Positions 7,785-17,537 of a stretch of 64,000 nucleotides of DNA are shown here, piece by piece; position 1 is the stretch's first letter; every line of letters starts with the position of its first letter. The notes below the pieces were generated by a model. It worked only from the letters and a program-made list of their open reading frames with translations. It had not been told where the DNA came from and did not search any database. The position numbers and the translations under genes are program-made. The stretch lies in NCBI RefSeq assembly GCF_003201205.1, contig NZ_QICN01000001.1, forward strand, positions 62,001-126,000. Reading direction: 5' to 3'. This DNA is from Sinimarinibacterium flocculans. GTDB lineage: Bacteria; Pseudomonadota; Gammaproteobacteria; Nevskiales; Nevskiaceae.

Positions 7785-10581
7785 GTGGGTCGACGCCGTG
7801 CGTGCGCGTCTCGCCGACGCGCCGGACATCGCCGCAGCGGTGCCGCGCGCGATCGCCGCGAGCCGCTTCCTCGACGCTGCGCTGCAGGCCCTGACCGCGG
7901 CCGACGATGCGCTGGGGGACTTCACGCGCGCCTACGCCGACGGCGAGACGCGGCGGCGTGTCGACGCGGTTCTCGAAGGTGTGGACACGCCGGACTCGGC
8001 CATGGCCGCGCTGCGGCGGCTGCGACGACGGCAGATGGCGCGCATCGCGCTGCGCGACCTCAGCGGCGCCGCGCCGCTGGACGAGACGCTGCACGACCTG
8101 TCGGACCTTGCGGACGCCTGCGTCGCCGCGGCGCTCGGCTTCGTCGAGCGCCGGCTGCAGGCGCGTCACGGCGTACCGCGCACGGCCGACGGTGTGCCGA
8201 TCCGGCCGGTGGTGCTCGGCATGGGCAAGCTCGGCGGCCGCGAGCTGAATTTCTCGTCGGACATCGACCTGATCTTCTGCCACACCGACAGCGGCGAGAC
8301 CGACGGTGCGCGCGCGCTCAGCAGCGACGAGTACTTCGCGAAGCTGGCACAGGAGACGACCAGGCTGCTGCTGGCGCAGACCGCCGACGGCTTCGTGTTC
8401 CGCGTCGACACGATGCTGCGGCCGTTCGGCTCGGCCGGCGCACTGTCCGCCTCGTTTCCGGCGCTGGAGGACTACTACCAGGTCCACGGCCGCGAATGGG
8501 AGCGCTACGCAATGATCAAGGCGCGGCCGGTGGCCGGCGATCTCGCGGCCGGCGAGCGGCTGCTGACCTTGCTGCGGCCGTTCGTCTACCGCCGCTATCT
8601 CGACTACAACGCGATCGGTGCACTGCGCGGACTCAAGCGCCTGATCGAGGACGAAGTGGCGCGCAAGGGGCTCGACGACAACATCAAGCTCGGCGCCGGC
8701 GGCATTCGCGAGATCGAGTTCATCGTGCAGTCGTTCCAGCTGGTGCGTGGCGGCGCCGAGGAACCGCTGCGTGATCACCGCCTGCGGCCGGTCCTGCGCT
8801 ACCTCGGCGAGCAGGGCTACCTCGATGCCGGGACCGCGTCCCGGCTCGACGAGGCCTACGTCTTCCTGCGTCGCGTCGAGAACGCCATCCAGATGTATGC
8901 GGACCAGCAGACGCACGCGCTGCCGGAGCACGAGGCCGCGCGCGAGGCCCTACTCTGCGCGATGGGCTCCCGCGACTGGGCCACGCTGCAGTCGCGGCTC
9001 AACGAGGTCCGTGCCTATGTGCGCGAACAGTTCATGCTGGTTTTCGCCGCCGACGAGGACGACGAGGGCAGTGCGAGTCACAAGCTCGTGGCTGCCCTGT
9101 GGAGCGGCACGCTGACCGGCGACGCCGCGCTCGAGGCCCTCTACTCAGCGGGCTTTCGCGCGCGTCCGCAAGCGGTGCTGGCCGGTATCGAGGCCCTGCG
9201 TACGGTGCGCCTGGTGCGGGCGATGCGCGAGGCGACCGCGCGTCGCCTGCTGCAACTGCTCGCGCGCCTGGTCGACGAGTCGGCGGCGCAGGCCGATCCG
9301 GAAACGGCGCTGGTCCGCACGCTGCGCGTGATCGAGGCGATTGCCGGGCGCAGCAACTACCTCACGCTGCTGCGCGAATCGGACGCCGCGCGCACGGCCC
9401 TGTTGCGCCTGTGTCGCGCCAGCCCGTGGCTGACCGACTTCATCGCGCGATCGCCGATCGTGCTCGACAGCCTGCTCGATGCGCGCACGCTCTACGCACC
9501 GCCGGACCGCGACGAACTCGTCGACGAACTGCAACGACGCGCTGCCCCCCTGCAGCCGCCGGCCGACACCGAGCAGGCGATGAACCTGTTGCGCCACTAC
9601 CAGCGCGAGATGACCTTGCGCGTGGCCGCCGCCGACCTGGTCGAGGCGCTGCCGCTGGTCCAGGTCAGTGACCGGCTGACCTGGCTCGCGGAGGTGATCG
9701 TCGCGCAGGCGCTGCGGTTCGCGTGGACCGAGATGCAGGCGCAGTACGGCGAGCCGCGGCGCACCGACGGCGCGTGTACCGGGTTCGCCGTCATCGCCTA
9801 CGGCAAGTTCGGCGGGATCGAACTCGGCTACGGCTCCGATCTCGATCTGGTGTTCCTGCACGACTGCGACCAGCTCGACGCCGACAGCGTCGGTGGGACG
9901 CGATCCATCGACAACGGCACGTGGATGGCGCGTCTCGCGCAACGCCTGATCAACTGGCTGGCAACGCAGACGCCGGCCGGACGCGCCTACGAGGTCGACA
10001 TGGAGTTGCGCCCGAACGGGCGGTCCGGCCTGCTGGTGAGCAGCGTCGACAGCTTCGGTGCCTATCAGCAGGAGGATGCGTGGACCTGGGAGCACCAGGC
10101 CCTGACCCGCGCACGCTGGGTCGCGGGCGACGAGCGCATCGGCCGGCATTTCGGGCAGATCCGCCGCGAGGTGCTGATGCGGGCGCGCGACGGCGACCGG
10201 CTGCGCGAGGACATCGTCGGCATGCGGCGGCGCATGCGCGGCGAGCTCGACAAGAGCAATGACGCCTGCTGGGACATCAAGCAGGGCGAGGGCGGCCTGA
10301 TCGACATCGAGTTCATCACGCAGTACCTCGTGCTGCGCGATGCCCATCGCAACGAGGCGATCGTCTCGTTCAGCGACAACTGGCGTCAGCTCGATGCGCT
10401 GGCCCGCGCCGGCAGCATCGCCGTGGCCGATCGCGACGCGCTGATCGACAGCTACCGGCGCTACCGCGCCTGGGCGCATGAGCGTTCGCTGCAGCAGGCA
10501 GACGGACTCGCACCGGCCGGGGCTTTCGCCGAGCCGCGCGCCTGCGTGCGGCAGCTGTGGCAGACGATACTCGGCGACTGA
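7777..10581 (+). CDS. glnE: Bifunctional glutamine synthetase adenylyltransferase/deadenylylase
   Basis: GlnE attaches AMP to, or removes it from, glutamine synthetase in response to PII and glutamine, setting nitrogen assimilation. The 934-residue protein has the expected two nucleotidyltransferase domains: GMGKLGGRELNFSSDIDLIF near residue 150 (deadenylylase side) and AYGKFGGIELGYGSDLDLVF near 673 (adenylylase side), each followed by its helical domain with GAGGIREIEF and GEGGLIDIEF motifs. The ATG at 7777 is preferred over a GTG at 7771; both overlap the preceding stop. Length fits the E. coli protein. Confidence 0.97.
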   Translation: MAEWVDAVRARLADAPDIAAAVPRAIAASRFLDAALQALTAADDALGDFTRAYADGETRRRVDAVLEGVDTPDSAMAALRRLRRRQMARIALRDLSGAAPLDETLHDLSDLADACVAAALGFVERRLQARHGVPRTADGVPIRPVVLGMGKLGGRELNFSSDIDLIFCHTDSGETDGARALSSDEYFAKLAQETTRLLLAQTADGFVFRVDTMLRPFGSAGALSASFPALEDYYQVHGREWERYAMIKARPVAGDLAAGERLLTLLRPFVYRRYLDYNAIGALRGLKRLIEDEVARKGLDDNIKLGAGGIREIEFIVQSFQLVRGGAEEPLRDHRLRPVLRYLGEQGYLDAGTASRLDEAYVFLRRVENAIQMYADQQTHALPEHEAAREALLCAMGSRDWATLQSRLNEVRAYVREQFMLVFAADEDDEGSASHKLVAALWSGTLTGDAALEALYSAGFRARPQAVLAGIEALRTVRLVRAMREATARRLLQLLARLVDESAAQADPETALVRTLRVIEAIAGRSNYLTLLRESDAARTALLRLCRASPWLTDFIARSPIVLDSLLDARTLYAPPDRDELVDELQRRAAPLQPPADTEQAMNLLRHYQREMTLRVAAADLVEALPLVQVSDRLTWLAEVIVAQALRFAWTEMQAQYGEPRRTDGACTGFAVIAYGKFGGIELGYGSDLDLVFLHDCDQLDADSVGGTRSIDNGTWMARLAQRLINWLATQTPAGRAYEVDMELRPNGRSGLLVSSVDSFGAYQQEDAWTWEHQALTRARWVAGDERIGRHFGQIRREVLMRARDGDRLREDIVGMRRRMRGELDKSNDACWDIKQGEGGLIDIEFITQYLVLRDAHRNEAIVSFSDNWRQLDALARAGSIAVADRDALIDSYRRYRAWAHERSLQQADGLAPAGAFAEPRACVRQLWQTILGD

Positions 10582-10633
10582 GGGCTCGACGGACTGTCAT
10601 GCGGCCCCGGCACAATAGGACGGTTCCACGCCG

Positions 10634-11296
10634 ATGATCCTGTCGAACCGCTACAACTTCCTGTACGTCCACATTGCCAAGACCGGCGGCACCAGCGTGC
10701 GCGCCGCGCTGCGGCGTTTGCAGTGGCGGGACCCGTACTACCCGGCGCAGTGGCTATGCTCGCGCCTGTCGCACCTGACCGGCCATCGCATCGCCGCCAA
10801 GCTGCCGCGCCACGCCAAGATCGTCTGCGCCCAGGAGATGCTGCCGAGGGAGATGTTCGACGGTCTTTTCAAGTTCGCCTTCGTGCGCAACCCCTGGGAC
10901 TTGCAGGTGTCGAGCTGGCACCACCTCAAGCGCGAGCGCCCGCATCTGCTCGAGGGACGCGAAAGCTTCGATGCCTTCACCCGCTGGAAGCTCGATCCGC
11001 AGAGGCCGTACCAGTATCACCTCGACACCGCGATCACGCCGCAGACGGACTATCTCGTCGATCTGCACGGCAGGCTGCTGACGAACTACCTCGGTCGCTA
11101 CGAGCGCCTGCTTGAGGACTTCGATTACATCTGCCGCACGATCGGCGTGCCGACGCCGGCCCTGCCGCACAAGCGCCAGGCCACCGATCGCTCGAAGGAC
11201 TACCGCAGCTACTACAGCGACGGGCTCGCGGAACTCGTGGGCCGGCATTTCGCCCGCGACGTCGAGATGCTCGGGTACCGCTTCGACGGGCCCTGA
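10634..11296 (+). CDS. Sulfotransferase family protein
   Basis: A 220-residue protein of the sulfotransferase-2 type. HIAKTGGTSVRAAL at residues 13-26 is the 5'-phosphosulfate (PAPS) loop and FKFAFVRNPWD near 75-85 is the 3'-phosphate site. Such enzymes move a sulfuryl group from PAPS to a carbohydrate or lipid hydroxyl. It starts a run of sugar-related genes: the next ORF (AsnB type) begins two bases after its stop, followed by three glycosyltransferases. A role in sulfating a surface glycan is inferred from these neighbours; the acceptor is unknown. Confidence 0.85.
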   Translation: MILSNRYNFLYVHIAKTGGTSVRAALRRLQWRDPYYPAQWLCSRLSHLTGHRIAAKLPRHAKIVCAQEMLPREMFDGLFKFAFVRNPWDLQVSSWHHLKRERPHLLEGRESFDAFTRWKLDPQRPYQYHLDTAITPQTDYLVDLHGRLLTNYLGRYERLLEDFDYICRTIGVPTPALPHKRQATDRSKDYRSYYSDGLAELVGRHFARDVEMLGYRFDGP

Positions 11297-11298
11297 CC

Positions 11299-13116
11299 AT
11301 GTGTGGCATTGCCGGCATCGTGCTGCGGGAAGGCGTGGTTGACGAGGCCGATCTGCAGCGCATGGCGGCCGCGCTGACCCATCGCGGCCCCGAGGATTCC
11401 GGCGTGCACGTCGCGGGCCGGATCGGCCTGGCGCACACGCGGCTGGCGATCATCGACGTCGCCGGCGGACACCAGCCGCTGTTCGACGCATCGGGTCGCC
11501 ATGCTCTGGTCTGCAACGGCGAAATCTACAACTACGTGGAGCTGCGCAGGGAGCTCGAGGCGCTCGGCGCCAGGCCGTCGACGCACTCGGATTCCGAGGT
11601 GGCCCTGCACGGCTATGCGCACTGGGGCAGCGACGCGTTCCGGAGGCTGCGCGGCATGTACGCCTTGGCGCTGCACGATCGCGAGGCGGACGCCCTGTGG
11701 CTGGTGCGCGACCGCCTCGGGATCAAGCCGCTGTATCTCGCGCGCCTGCCGGACCGCATCCTGTTCGCGTCCGAACTCAAGGCCCTGTTGCCGCTGCTGC
11801 CGGCGCGTCGCGTGCATGCCGGCGCCCTCGCGCAATACTTCCAGAACCAGCACGCCAGCGGCGCACCGACGGTCGTCGACTGGATCGAGCGCGTGCCGGC
11901 CGGCTGCGCGCTGCGCATCGGTCCCGACCTGTCGGTGGACACGCTGCGCTACTGGTCGCCGCTGGAGGTGCGCGCCCGGCACCGTCTGGCCTTCGATGAC
12001 GCGGTTGCCGAGTGGGAGACGCTGTTCGCGCAGGTCATGCGCGAGCACATGCGTTCGGATGTGCCCTTCGGCCTGTTCCTCTCCGGCGGCGTCGATTCGG
12101 CCGTGCTGCTCGGTCAGTTGATGCGGCATCGCAGCGAGCCGGTGCGCACCTATTCGATCGGCTGGACCGATGCGCGGCAGCGCGACGAGCTGGACGAGGC
12201 GCAGGTCATCGCTGCCCGTTTCGGCGCCGAGCACCGCGCGATCCGCATGGACGCGCAGGCGGTGTTCCGGCGTCTGCCGCGCATGGTCTGGGCGGCCGAC
12301 GACCTGATGCGCGACTACGCCAGCCTGCCGACGCTGGCCCTCGCCGAGGCCGCCGGTCGTGAGTTGAAGGTCGTGTTCAGCGGCGAGGGCGGCGACGAGG
12401 CCTTCGCCGGTTACGGCCGCTACCGTCCGGACTGGTTCGAGCGGCAGTACAAGGCACTGCGCCATCCGGGCAGTGGCGGGTTCCGCGTCCGGCCGGAACT
12501 CGATGCGGCATGGACGCGCTCGCTGTTCGCGCCGGAGTTGCAGGTCGCGTTGCGCCAGCACCGCGACCCGGTGGTGCGCGCGTGGCGCGAGACGCCGCCT
12601 GGCTGGAGCGATCTGCAAAGACGCCAGTACGCCGACCTGCAGACCAATCTGCAGGACGACCTGCTGGTCAAGGCCGACCGCATGCTGATGAGTTTCGGCG
12701 TCGAGGGGCGCGTGCCCTTCGTCGATCACCGTGTCGTCGAGTTCGGCCTGTCGCTGCCGGACGGGCTCAAGGTCTCGCGCCGCGGCGGCAAGCTGTTCCT
12801 CAGGCGCTGGGCCGAGTCCTTCGTGCCGCCGGATCACCTGTGGCGGCACAAGCGCGGCTTCCACGTACCGATCGGCGAATGGTTGCGCGGCAGCTTCCTC
12901 GAGCGGCTGGCGACGCTCCTGCCGCGCAGCGTCGCCGTGCGAGCCTGGTGCCGGACCGATACGGTCCGCGCCCTGCTGGCCAGACAGCAGCACCGTGGCG
13001 ACGTGAGCCGCGAGGTGTTCAGCCTGCTGCAGTTCGCGATCTGGCACCGGCTGTTCATCGAGAACGGTCACCGAGCGCCGTCTGCCGAGGAGGATCCCCT
13101 CGAATGGATCGCGTAG
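11299..13116 (+). CDS. Asparagine synthase (glutamine-hydrolysing) family amidotransferase
   Basis: A 605-residue two-domain protein. Cys2 (MCGIAG) is the class II glutaminase nucleophile, with HRGPEDSG and CNGEIYNY as glutamine-site motifs. The C-terminal ATP-pyrophosphatase domain has FGLFLSGGVDSAVLLG near 252-267 and SGEGGDEAFAGYGRY. The biochemical class is amide transfer from glutamine to a carboxylate. Within a sulfotransferase/glycosyltransferase run it may amidate a sugar acid rather than make asparagine, as several O-antigen-linked AsnB homologues do; that is inference. The end overlaps the next start. Confidence 0.88.
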   Translation: MCGIAGIVLREGVVDEADLQRMAAALTHRGPEDSGVHVAGRIGLAHTRLAIIDVAGGHQPLFDASGRHALVCNGEIYNYVELRRELEALGARPSTHSDSEVALHGYAHWGSDAFRRLRGMYALALHDREADALWLVRDRLGIKPLYLARLPDRILFASELKALLPLLPARRVHAGALAQYFQNQHASGAPTVVDWIERVPAGCALRIGPDLSVDTLRYWSPLEVRARHRLAFDDAVAEWETLFAQVMREHMRSDVPFGLFLSGGVDSAVLLGQLMRHRSEPVRTYSIGWTDARQRDELDEAQVIAARFGAEHRAIRMDAQAVFRRLPRMVWAADDLMRDYASLPTLALAEAAGRELKVVFSGEGGDEAFAGYGRYRPDWFERQYKALRHPGSGGFRVRPELDAAWTRSLFAPELQVALRQHRDPVVRAWRETPPGWSDLQRRQYADLQTNLQDDLLVKADRMLMSFGVEGRVPFVDHRVVEFGLSLPDGLKVSRRGGKLFLRRWAESFVPPDHLWRHKRGFHVPIGEWLRGSFLERLATLLPRSVAVRAWCRTDTVRALLARQQHRGDVSREVFSLLQFAIWHRLFIENGHRAPSAEEDPLEWIA

Positions 13117-14231
13117 ACCGACGGCGCATCGCGATCTTCCTGTCGACCTCGGGGCACAGCGGCGTCGACCGGGCGATGCGCAACCTGATTCCGGCGCTTG
13201 CCGGGCGCGGCTATCGCATCGATCTGATCCGGGTGCGCCGCCATGGTCCGCACCTCGAACCGGTGCCGCCGGGCGTCCGTGTCATCGACAGCGGCGCGTC
13301 GACGACCTATCTGGCGCTGCCGGCACTGGCGCGCTACCTGCGCCGCGAGCGACCGGCGGTGCTGCTGTCGGACAAGGACCGGGTCAACCGCACCGCGTTG
13401 CTGGCGCGCTGGCTCGCACGCGCGTCGGGCACGCGGCTGATTCTGAGCTCGGGGACCACGGTCTCGGTCGACCTGCAGCATCGCGGCTTTTTCGAACGCG
13501 CGCTGCAGCGCTGGTCGATGGGCCGGCTCTACCGCCACGCCGACGCGGTGATCGTGCCCGGACGCGGCGTGGCCGACGACATGGCCGCCTACACCGGCCT
13601 GCCACGTGCGCGCATCCGCGTCGTGCCCAACCCGCTGGTGCCGCCGGTGCTGCTGCGCGAGCGGCCGTCGCCGCCGGAGCATCCGTGGTTCGAGGCCGGT
13701 GCGCCGCCGGTGATCCTCGGGGTCGGCGAGCTGTCGCCGCGCAAGGACTTCGCGACGCTGTTGCGCGCCTTCGCGCGACTGCGCGCACAGCGACCGTGCC
13801 GGCTGATGATCCTGGGCGAGGGGCGCGAGCGTACGCGGCTGCTGGCGCTGGCCGACGAGCTGGGCGTGGGCGAGGACGTCGCGCTGCCCGGTTTCGTCGA
13901 CGGACCCTTCGCCTACATGGCGCACGCCGCGGTGTTCGCGCTGTGCTCGCGCTGGGAGGGCCTGCCGTCGGTGCCGGTGGAAGCCCTCGCTGCCGGAACG
14001 CCGGTGGTCGCCACCGATACGCCGGGCAGCCGCGAGATTCTCGAAGACGGCCACCTCGGACCGCTGGTGCCGATCGGCGACGAGACCGCACTGGCCACGG
14101 CGCTCGCCGCCGTGCTCGATGCGCCGCGCGACGAAGCCCGCCTGCGCGCCGCCGCCGCGCGTTACGAACACGAGTCCGCCACCAGCGGCTACCTCCAGGT
14201 CTTCGGTTTGGCCGAACGGGCGGAAGCATGA
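13104..14231 (+). CDS. GT4-type glycosyltransferase
   Basis: A 375-residue GT-B fold enzyme of the glycosyltransferase 4 type. The N-terminal domain begins RRIAIFLSTSGHSGVDRAM, typical of nucleotide-sugar dependent transferases. The C-terminal domain has GVGELSPRKDFATLLRAF (about 210-227), then SRWEGLPSVPVEALAAGTPV with the conserved Glu of the E-x7-E region, and TDTPGSREIL. The ATG at 13104 overlaps the end of the AsnB gene. It probably adds one sugar to an LPS-core or exopolysaccharide precursor on the inner face of the membrane; donor and linkage are unknown. Confidence 0.88.
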   Translation: MDRVDRRRIAIFLSTSGHSGVDRAMRNLIPALAGRGYRIDLIRVRRHGPHLEPVPPGVRVIDSGASTTYLALPALARYLRRERPAVLLSDKDRVNRTALLARWLARASGTRLILSSGTTVSVDLQHRGFFERALQRWSMGRLYRHADAVIVPGRGVADDMAAYTGLPRARIRVVPNPLVPPVLLRERPSPPEHPWFEAGAPPVILGVGELSPRKDFATLLRAFARLRAQRPCRLMILGEGRERTRLLALADELGVGEDVALPGFVDGPFAYMAHAAVFALCSRWEGLPSVPVEALAAGTPVVATDTPGSREILEDGHLGPLVPIGDETALATALAAVLDAPRDEARLRAAAARYEHESATSGYLQVFGLAERAEA

Positions 14232-15367
14232 CGGCGCCGATCGCGATCTACTCGAGCTTTCTGCGCAACCATGCGCGCAAGCCCTCGTCGGTGTCGCTGA
14301 TCCAGCACGGCATCGACCGCTGGACGGTCGAGCTGGCCAATGCGCTCGCCGATGCCGGCGCGGCGGTGGACCTGCTGATCAAGAACGACGCGCCCGTGCC
14401 TGCCGCGCAGGCGATCCTGCACGACGGCGTGCGCCAGGTGGCAACGGGGTGCTCGCGGCTGCGCTCGTACGCGGCCTTGTGGGGCTATGTACGACGGCAC
14501 CGTCCGCGCGTCCTGGTCGGCGGCCTGCGCCACGCGAACCGGCAGCTACTGCAGATTGGCAGCATGCTGCCGCGCACGCCCGTCGTGCTCAGCGTGCACG
14601 ACCATCTGTCCAGCGTCCTCGCGCGCAGCGCCCCGGACGCGCGCGCCGCCTACCGCCGCGAACTGGCGCGCTATCGCGACGCCGATGCGCTCGCCTGCGT
14701 CAGTGCCGGCGTGCGCGACGACTTGCTGGCCCTGCTGCCTGGCCTGCCGCCGCAGCGTGTGCACGTGCTGCACAACCCGGTGAGGGTGCCGGACTGCGCG
14801 CGACCGTTGATGACCGCGGACGGGCGACGCGTGATCCTGGGCGCGGGGCGCCTGTCCGACGACAAGGGTTTCGACCGCCTGATCGATGCCTTTGCCCTGC
14901 TCGCGGAGGACCCCGGCCTGCAGCTGATGCTCTGCGGTGAGGGCACGCCGGCGCAGCGCCAGGCGCTGCAGCAGCGGGCGCGGGATCGCGGCCTGGGCGA
15001 ACGCGTGGTGTTCGCCGGGCATGTCGACGATCTGGCCTGCCGGTATCGCGAGGCGGCGGTCTTCGTGCTGTCGTCACGGACCGAGGCGCTGCCGTACGTG
15101 CTGCTCGAGGCGATGGCCTGCGGTACGCCGGTGGTGGCCTTCGACTGCCCGACCGGGCCGGCGGAGATTCTCGACGGCGGGCGCTGCGGCGCGCTGGTCG
15201 CCGACGGCGACGTCGACGCCCTGGCACGGGCGATCCGCGACACGCTCGATGCGCCGGGCGACGCCGCACTGCGCCGCGCGCGCGCCGCCGAGTTCGCGCC
15301 GGCGCAGGTGGCGCGGCGCTGGCTGACGCTGATCGACGCCCTCGGCGAGCGGCGGGCCGCAGCATGA
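14228..15367 (+). CDS. GT4-type glycosyltransferase
   Basis: A 379-residue GT-B glycosyltransferase starting in the ATGA overlap with the preceding gene. The C-terminal domain shows GAGRLSDDKGFDRLIDAF, LCGEGTPAQRQ and SSRTEALPYVLLEAMACGTP followed by FDCPTGPAEILDGG, the usual donor-binding and E-x7-E motifs. The N-terminus (IYSSFLRNHARKPSSVSLIQ) is less typical. The next gene begins in its final four bases, so three transferases in a row are translationally coupled, which suggests successive sugar additions to one acceptor. Specificity is not predictable. Confidence 0.88.
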   Translation: MTAPIAIYSSFLRNHARKPSSVSLIQHGIDRWTVELANALADAGAAVDLLIKNDAPVPAAQAILHDGVRQVATGCSRLRSYAALWGYVRRHRPRVLVGGLRHANRQLLQIGSMLPRTPVVLSVHDHLSSVLARSAPDARAAYRRELARYRDADALACVSAGVRDDLLALLPGLPPQRVHVLHNPVRVPDCARPLMTADGRRVILGAGRLSDDKGFDRLIDAFALLAEDPGLQLMLCGEGTPAQRQALQQRARDRGLGERVVFAGHVDDLACRYREAAVFVLSSRTEALPYVLLEAMACGTPVVAFDCPTGPAEILDGGRCGALVADGDVDALARAIRDTLDAPGDAALRRARAAEFAPAQVARRWLTLIDALGERRAAA

Positions 15368-16479
15368 AGCGTCTGGCCGTACTCATCTCGTTTTCCGGCG
15401 ACGGCGGCGTCGAGCGCATGGTCATCAACCTGTGCGCCGAGTTCGTCCGGCATGTCGAGGTCGACCTGCTCGCGATCCGCGCTGACGGCGGGCACGTCGA
15501 GCGCATCCCGTCGGCCGTCCGGCTGATCCGTCTCAAGGCACGTCATGCCTGGACGGCGGTGCCGGAGATCGAACGCTATCTGCGCGAGCGCCGGCCCGAT
15601 GCCCTGCTCGTGGCCAAGGACCGCGCCGGCCGTGCCGCGATCCGGGCGCGGCGCCGGGCGGGCGCGCAGATGCCGCTGTGGATCCGCCTAGGCACGAACC
15701 TGTCCGCCGCGCTGGAGCGCCGCAACGCGTTCAACCGCTGGCTGCGGATCGCGCCGATGCGCCGCCTGTACCCGCTGGCCAGCGGCGTCATCGCCGTTTC
15801 GGAGGGGGTCAAGCGCGACACGCAGCGGGTGACCGGCTTGCCCGCCGGGCGCATCACCGTGATCCGCAACCCGGTGATCACGCCCATGCTGGCCGAGCAC
15901 GCGGCCGAAGCCGTGCCGCACCCGTGGCTGGCCGACAAGCTGCAACCGGTCGTCGTGGGCATGGGACGCCTGACGCAGCAGAAGGATTTCCCGACGCTGC
16001 TGCGCGCCTTCGCCGCGCTGCAGCGCGAACGGCCTTCGCGCCTGATCCTGCTCGGCGAGGGCAAGGACCGCGAGGCCCTGGAGGCGCTGGCCGCCGAACT
16101 CGGCATCGGCGAGCGCGTGCTGTTCGCCGGGTTCCAGTCGAACCCCTATGCCTGGCTCGCCCGCGCCGACCTGTTCGTGCTCTCGTCGGCCTGGGAAGGC
16201 TCGCCGAATGCCCTGACCGAGGCGCTGGCGCTCGGCGTGCCGGCGGTGTCGACCGATTGCCCGAGCGGGCCGCAGGAGATTCTCGACGGCGGTCGCTACG
16301 GTGCGCTGGTGCCGGTCGGCGACGCGGCGGCGATGTGCCGGGCGATGTCGGCGACGCTGCAGGCGCCGCTGCCGCACAAGATGCTGTGCGCGGCTGTCGA
16401 CGAGTACCGCGGCGAGACCAGTGCGCGGCGCTACCTTGCGGTGCTCGGACTGTCGGACGGCGACAGCAGTTCGCGGTAG
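15364..16479 (+). CDS. GT4-type glycosyltransferase
   Basis: A 371-residue GT-B enzyme, the last of three coupled transferases. It begins MKRLAVLISFSGDGGVERMV and has GMGRLTQQKDFPTLLRAF, LILLGEGKDREAL, and SSAWEGSPNALTEALALGVP followed by TDCPSGPQEILDGG. It closely resembles the gene at 13104-14231 in layout and in the short YLRRERPAVLLSDKDR/YLRERRPDALLVAKDR region of the N-domain, so the two are probably paralogues from an old duplication. Its 3' end overlaps the convergent transferase gene by 49 bases. Confidence 0.88.
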   Translation: MKRLAVLISFSGDGGVERMVINLCAEFVRHVEVDLLAIRADGGHVERIPSAVRLIRLKARHAWTAVPEIERYLRERRPDALLVAKDRAGRAAIRARRRAGAQMPLWIRLGTNLSAALERRNAFNRWLRIAPMRRLYPLASGVIAVSEGVKRDTQRVTGLPAGRITVIRNPVITPMLAEHAAEAVPHPWLADKLQPVVVGMGRLTQQKDFPTLLRAFAALQRERPSRLILLGEGKDREALEALAAELGIGERVLFAGFQSNPYAWLARADLFVLSSAWEGSPNALTEALALGVPAVSTDCPSGPQEILDGGRYGALVPVGDAAAMCRAMSATLQAPLPHKMLCAAVDEYRGETSARRYLAVLGLSDGDSSSR

Positions 16480-17537
16480 ACCGAGAGGTTGCCCTCGACC
16501 ATCGCGTCCAGGGAGAACTCGCGTGCGATCAGCGCCCGTCCGCCGTCGCCGAGCTGCCGCCGCAGCGCGGCGTCGTTGCAGAGCCGCTCGACGGCCACGC
16601 GAAGCGCTTCGACGTCCCCGGGCGTGACCAGCAGACCGTTTTCGCCGTCGCGTACCGCCTCGGGCATGCCGCCGGCGCGGCTGGCGACGATCGGTACGCC
16701 GGCCGCTGCGGCCTGCAGCAAGGCCACGCCCAGGCCTTCCATGTATGCCGGGTGCACGAGCAGGTCGAGCGCGCCCATCCAGTCCGGCAGGTCGCGGCGG
16801 AAGCCGGCGAAATGCACGTCGTTCGTCAGCCCCAGACGCGCGACCTCGGCATTCAGCGCCTCGCGTTGCGGCCCCTGGCCGAAGCAGATCACGAAGGGTC
16901 TGCGCGACGGGGCCATGCGGGCCAGCGCCTCGAACAGCACGCGGTGCCCCTTGCGTTCGATGAGCTGCGCGGCAACGCCGGCGATGACGCGCGCCTCGGG
17001 GATGCCGAAGGCGGTGCACAGCTGCGTGCGCGGCGCCGGCCGTGTCCAGGCGCTGGCATCGACGGCGCTGCGGACCACGCGGATGCGTTGTGCATCGACG
17101 CCCTCGTCGCGCAGCACCGCGGCGATGCCCTCGGAGATGCAGATGACCCGCGCGTATCGGCGGTACTTCCACCGCGCCCAGAGACGGTGCTCCGGATTGT
17201 CGACACGGCGCGAGAGTACGGCCGGCACGGCGGCTGCCCTCGCCGCAAGCCCGCCGAGCACGTCGGCACCGCGGCGCGAGTGCAGGTGCACGAGCTGTGG
17301 CTGCTGCTCGGCAATGACGTGGCGCAGGCGGCCGATGAAAGCGAGATCCAGATCGCCTGCGCATGGCACCTCGACGACGTCGACCGGACTCTCGTGGAAG
17401 TGCGCGCCGATCGCCGCGCCCGGCGGACACACGAGGACGTTGTCGACGCCACGGCGCGCGAGGCCGTCGAGCAGGTAGGCAACCTGCTGCGCGCCGCCGT
17501 AGAGGTGCATGCCGGTTTCGACGTGGAGCACCCTCAT
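16431..17537 (-). CDS. GT4-type glycosyltransferase
   Basis: A 368-residue GT-B glycosyltransferase beginning MRVLHVETGMHLYGGAQQVA. Motifs include LVHLHSRRGAD, GVAAQLIERKGHRVLFEALA, and VHPAYMEGLGVALLQAAAAG followed by ASRAGGMPEAVRDGENG. It belongs with the MSMEG-0565/WaaG-like group of LPS-core or exopolysaccharide transferases. It follows the GT9 gene with a 4-base ATGA overlap (17534-17537), so the two are co-translated. Its 3' end runs 49 bases into the oppositely oriented transferase gene, so the two transcripts overlap tail to tail. Confidence 0.88.
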   Translation of the reverse strand: MRVLHVETGMHLYGGAQQVAYLLDGLARRGVDNVLVCPPGAAIGAHFHESPVDVVEVPCAGDLDLAFIGRLRHVIAEQQPQLVHLHSRRGADVLGGLAARAAAVPAVLSRRVDNPEHRLWARWKYRRYARVICISEGIAAVLRDEGVDAQRIRVVRSAVDASAWTRPAPRTQLCTAFGIPEARVIAGVAAQLIERKGHRVLFEALARMAPSRRPFVICFGQGPQREALNAEVARLGLTNDVHFAGFRRDLPDWMGALDLLVHPAYMEGLGVALLQAAAAGVPIVASRAGGMPEAVRDGENGLLVTPGDVEALRVAVERLCNDAALRRQLGDGGRALIAREFSLDAMVEGNLSVYRELLSPSDSPSTAR

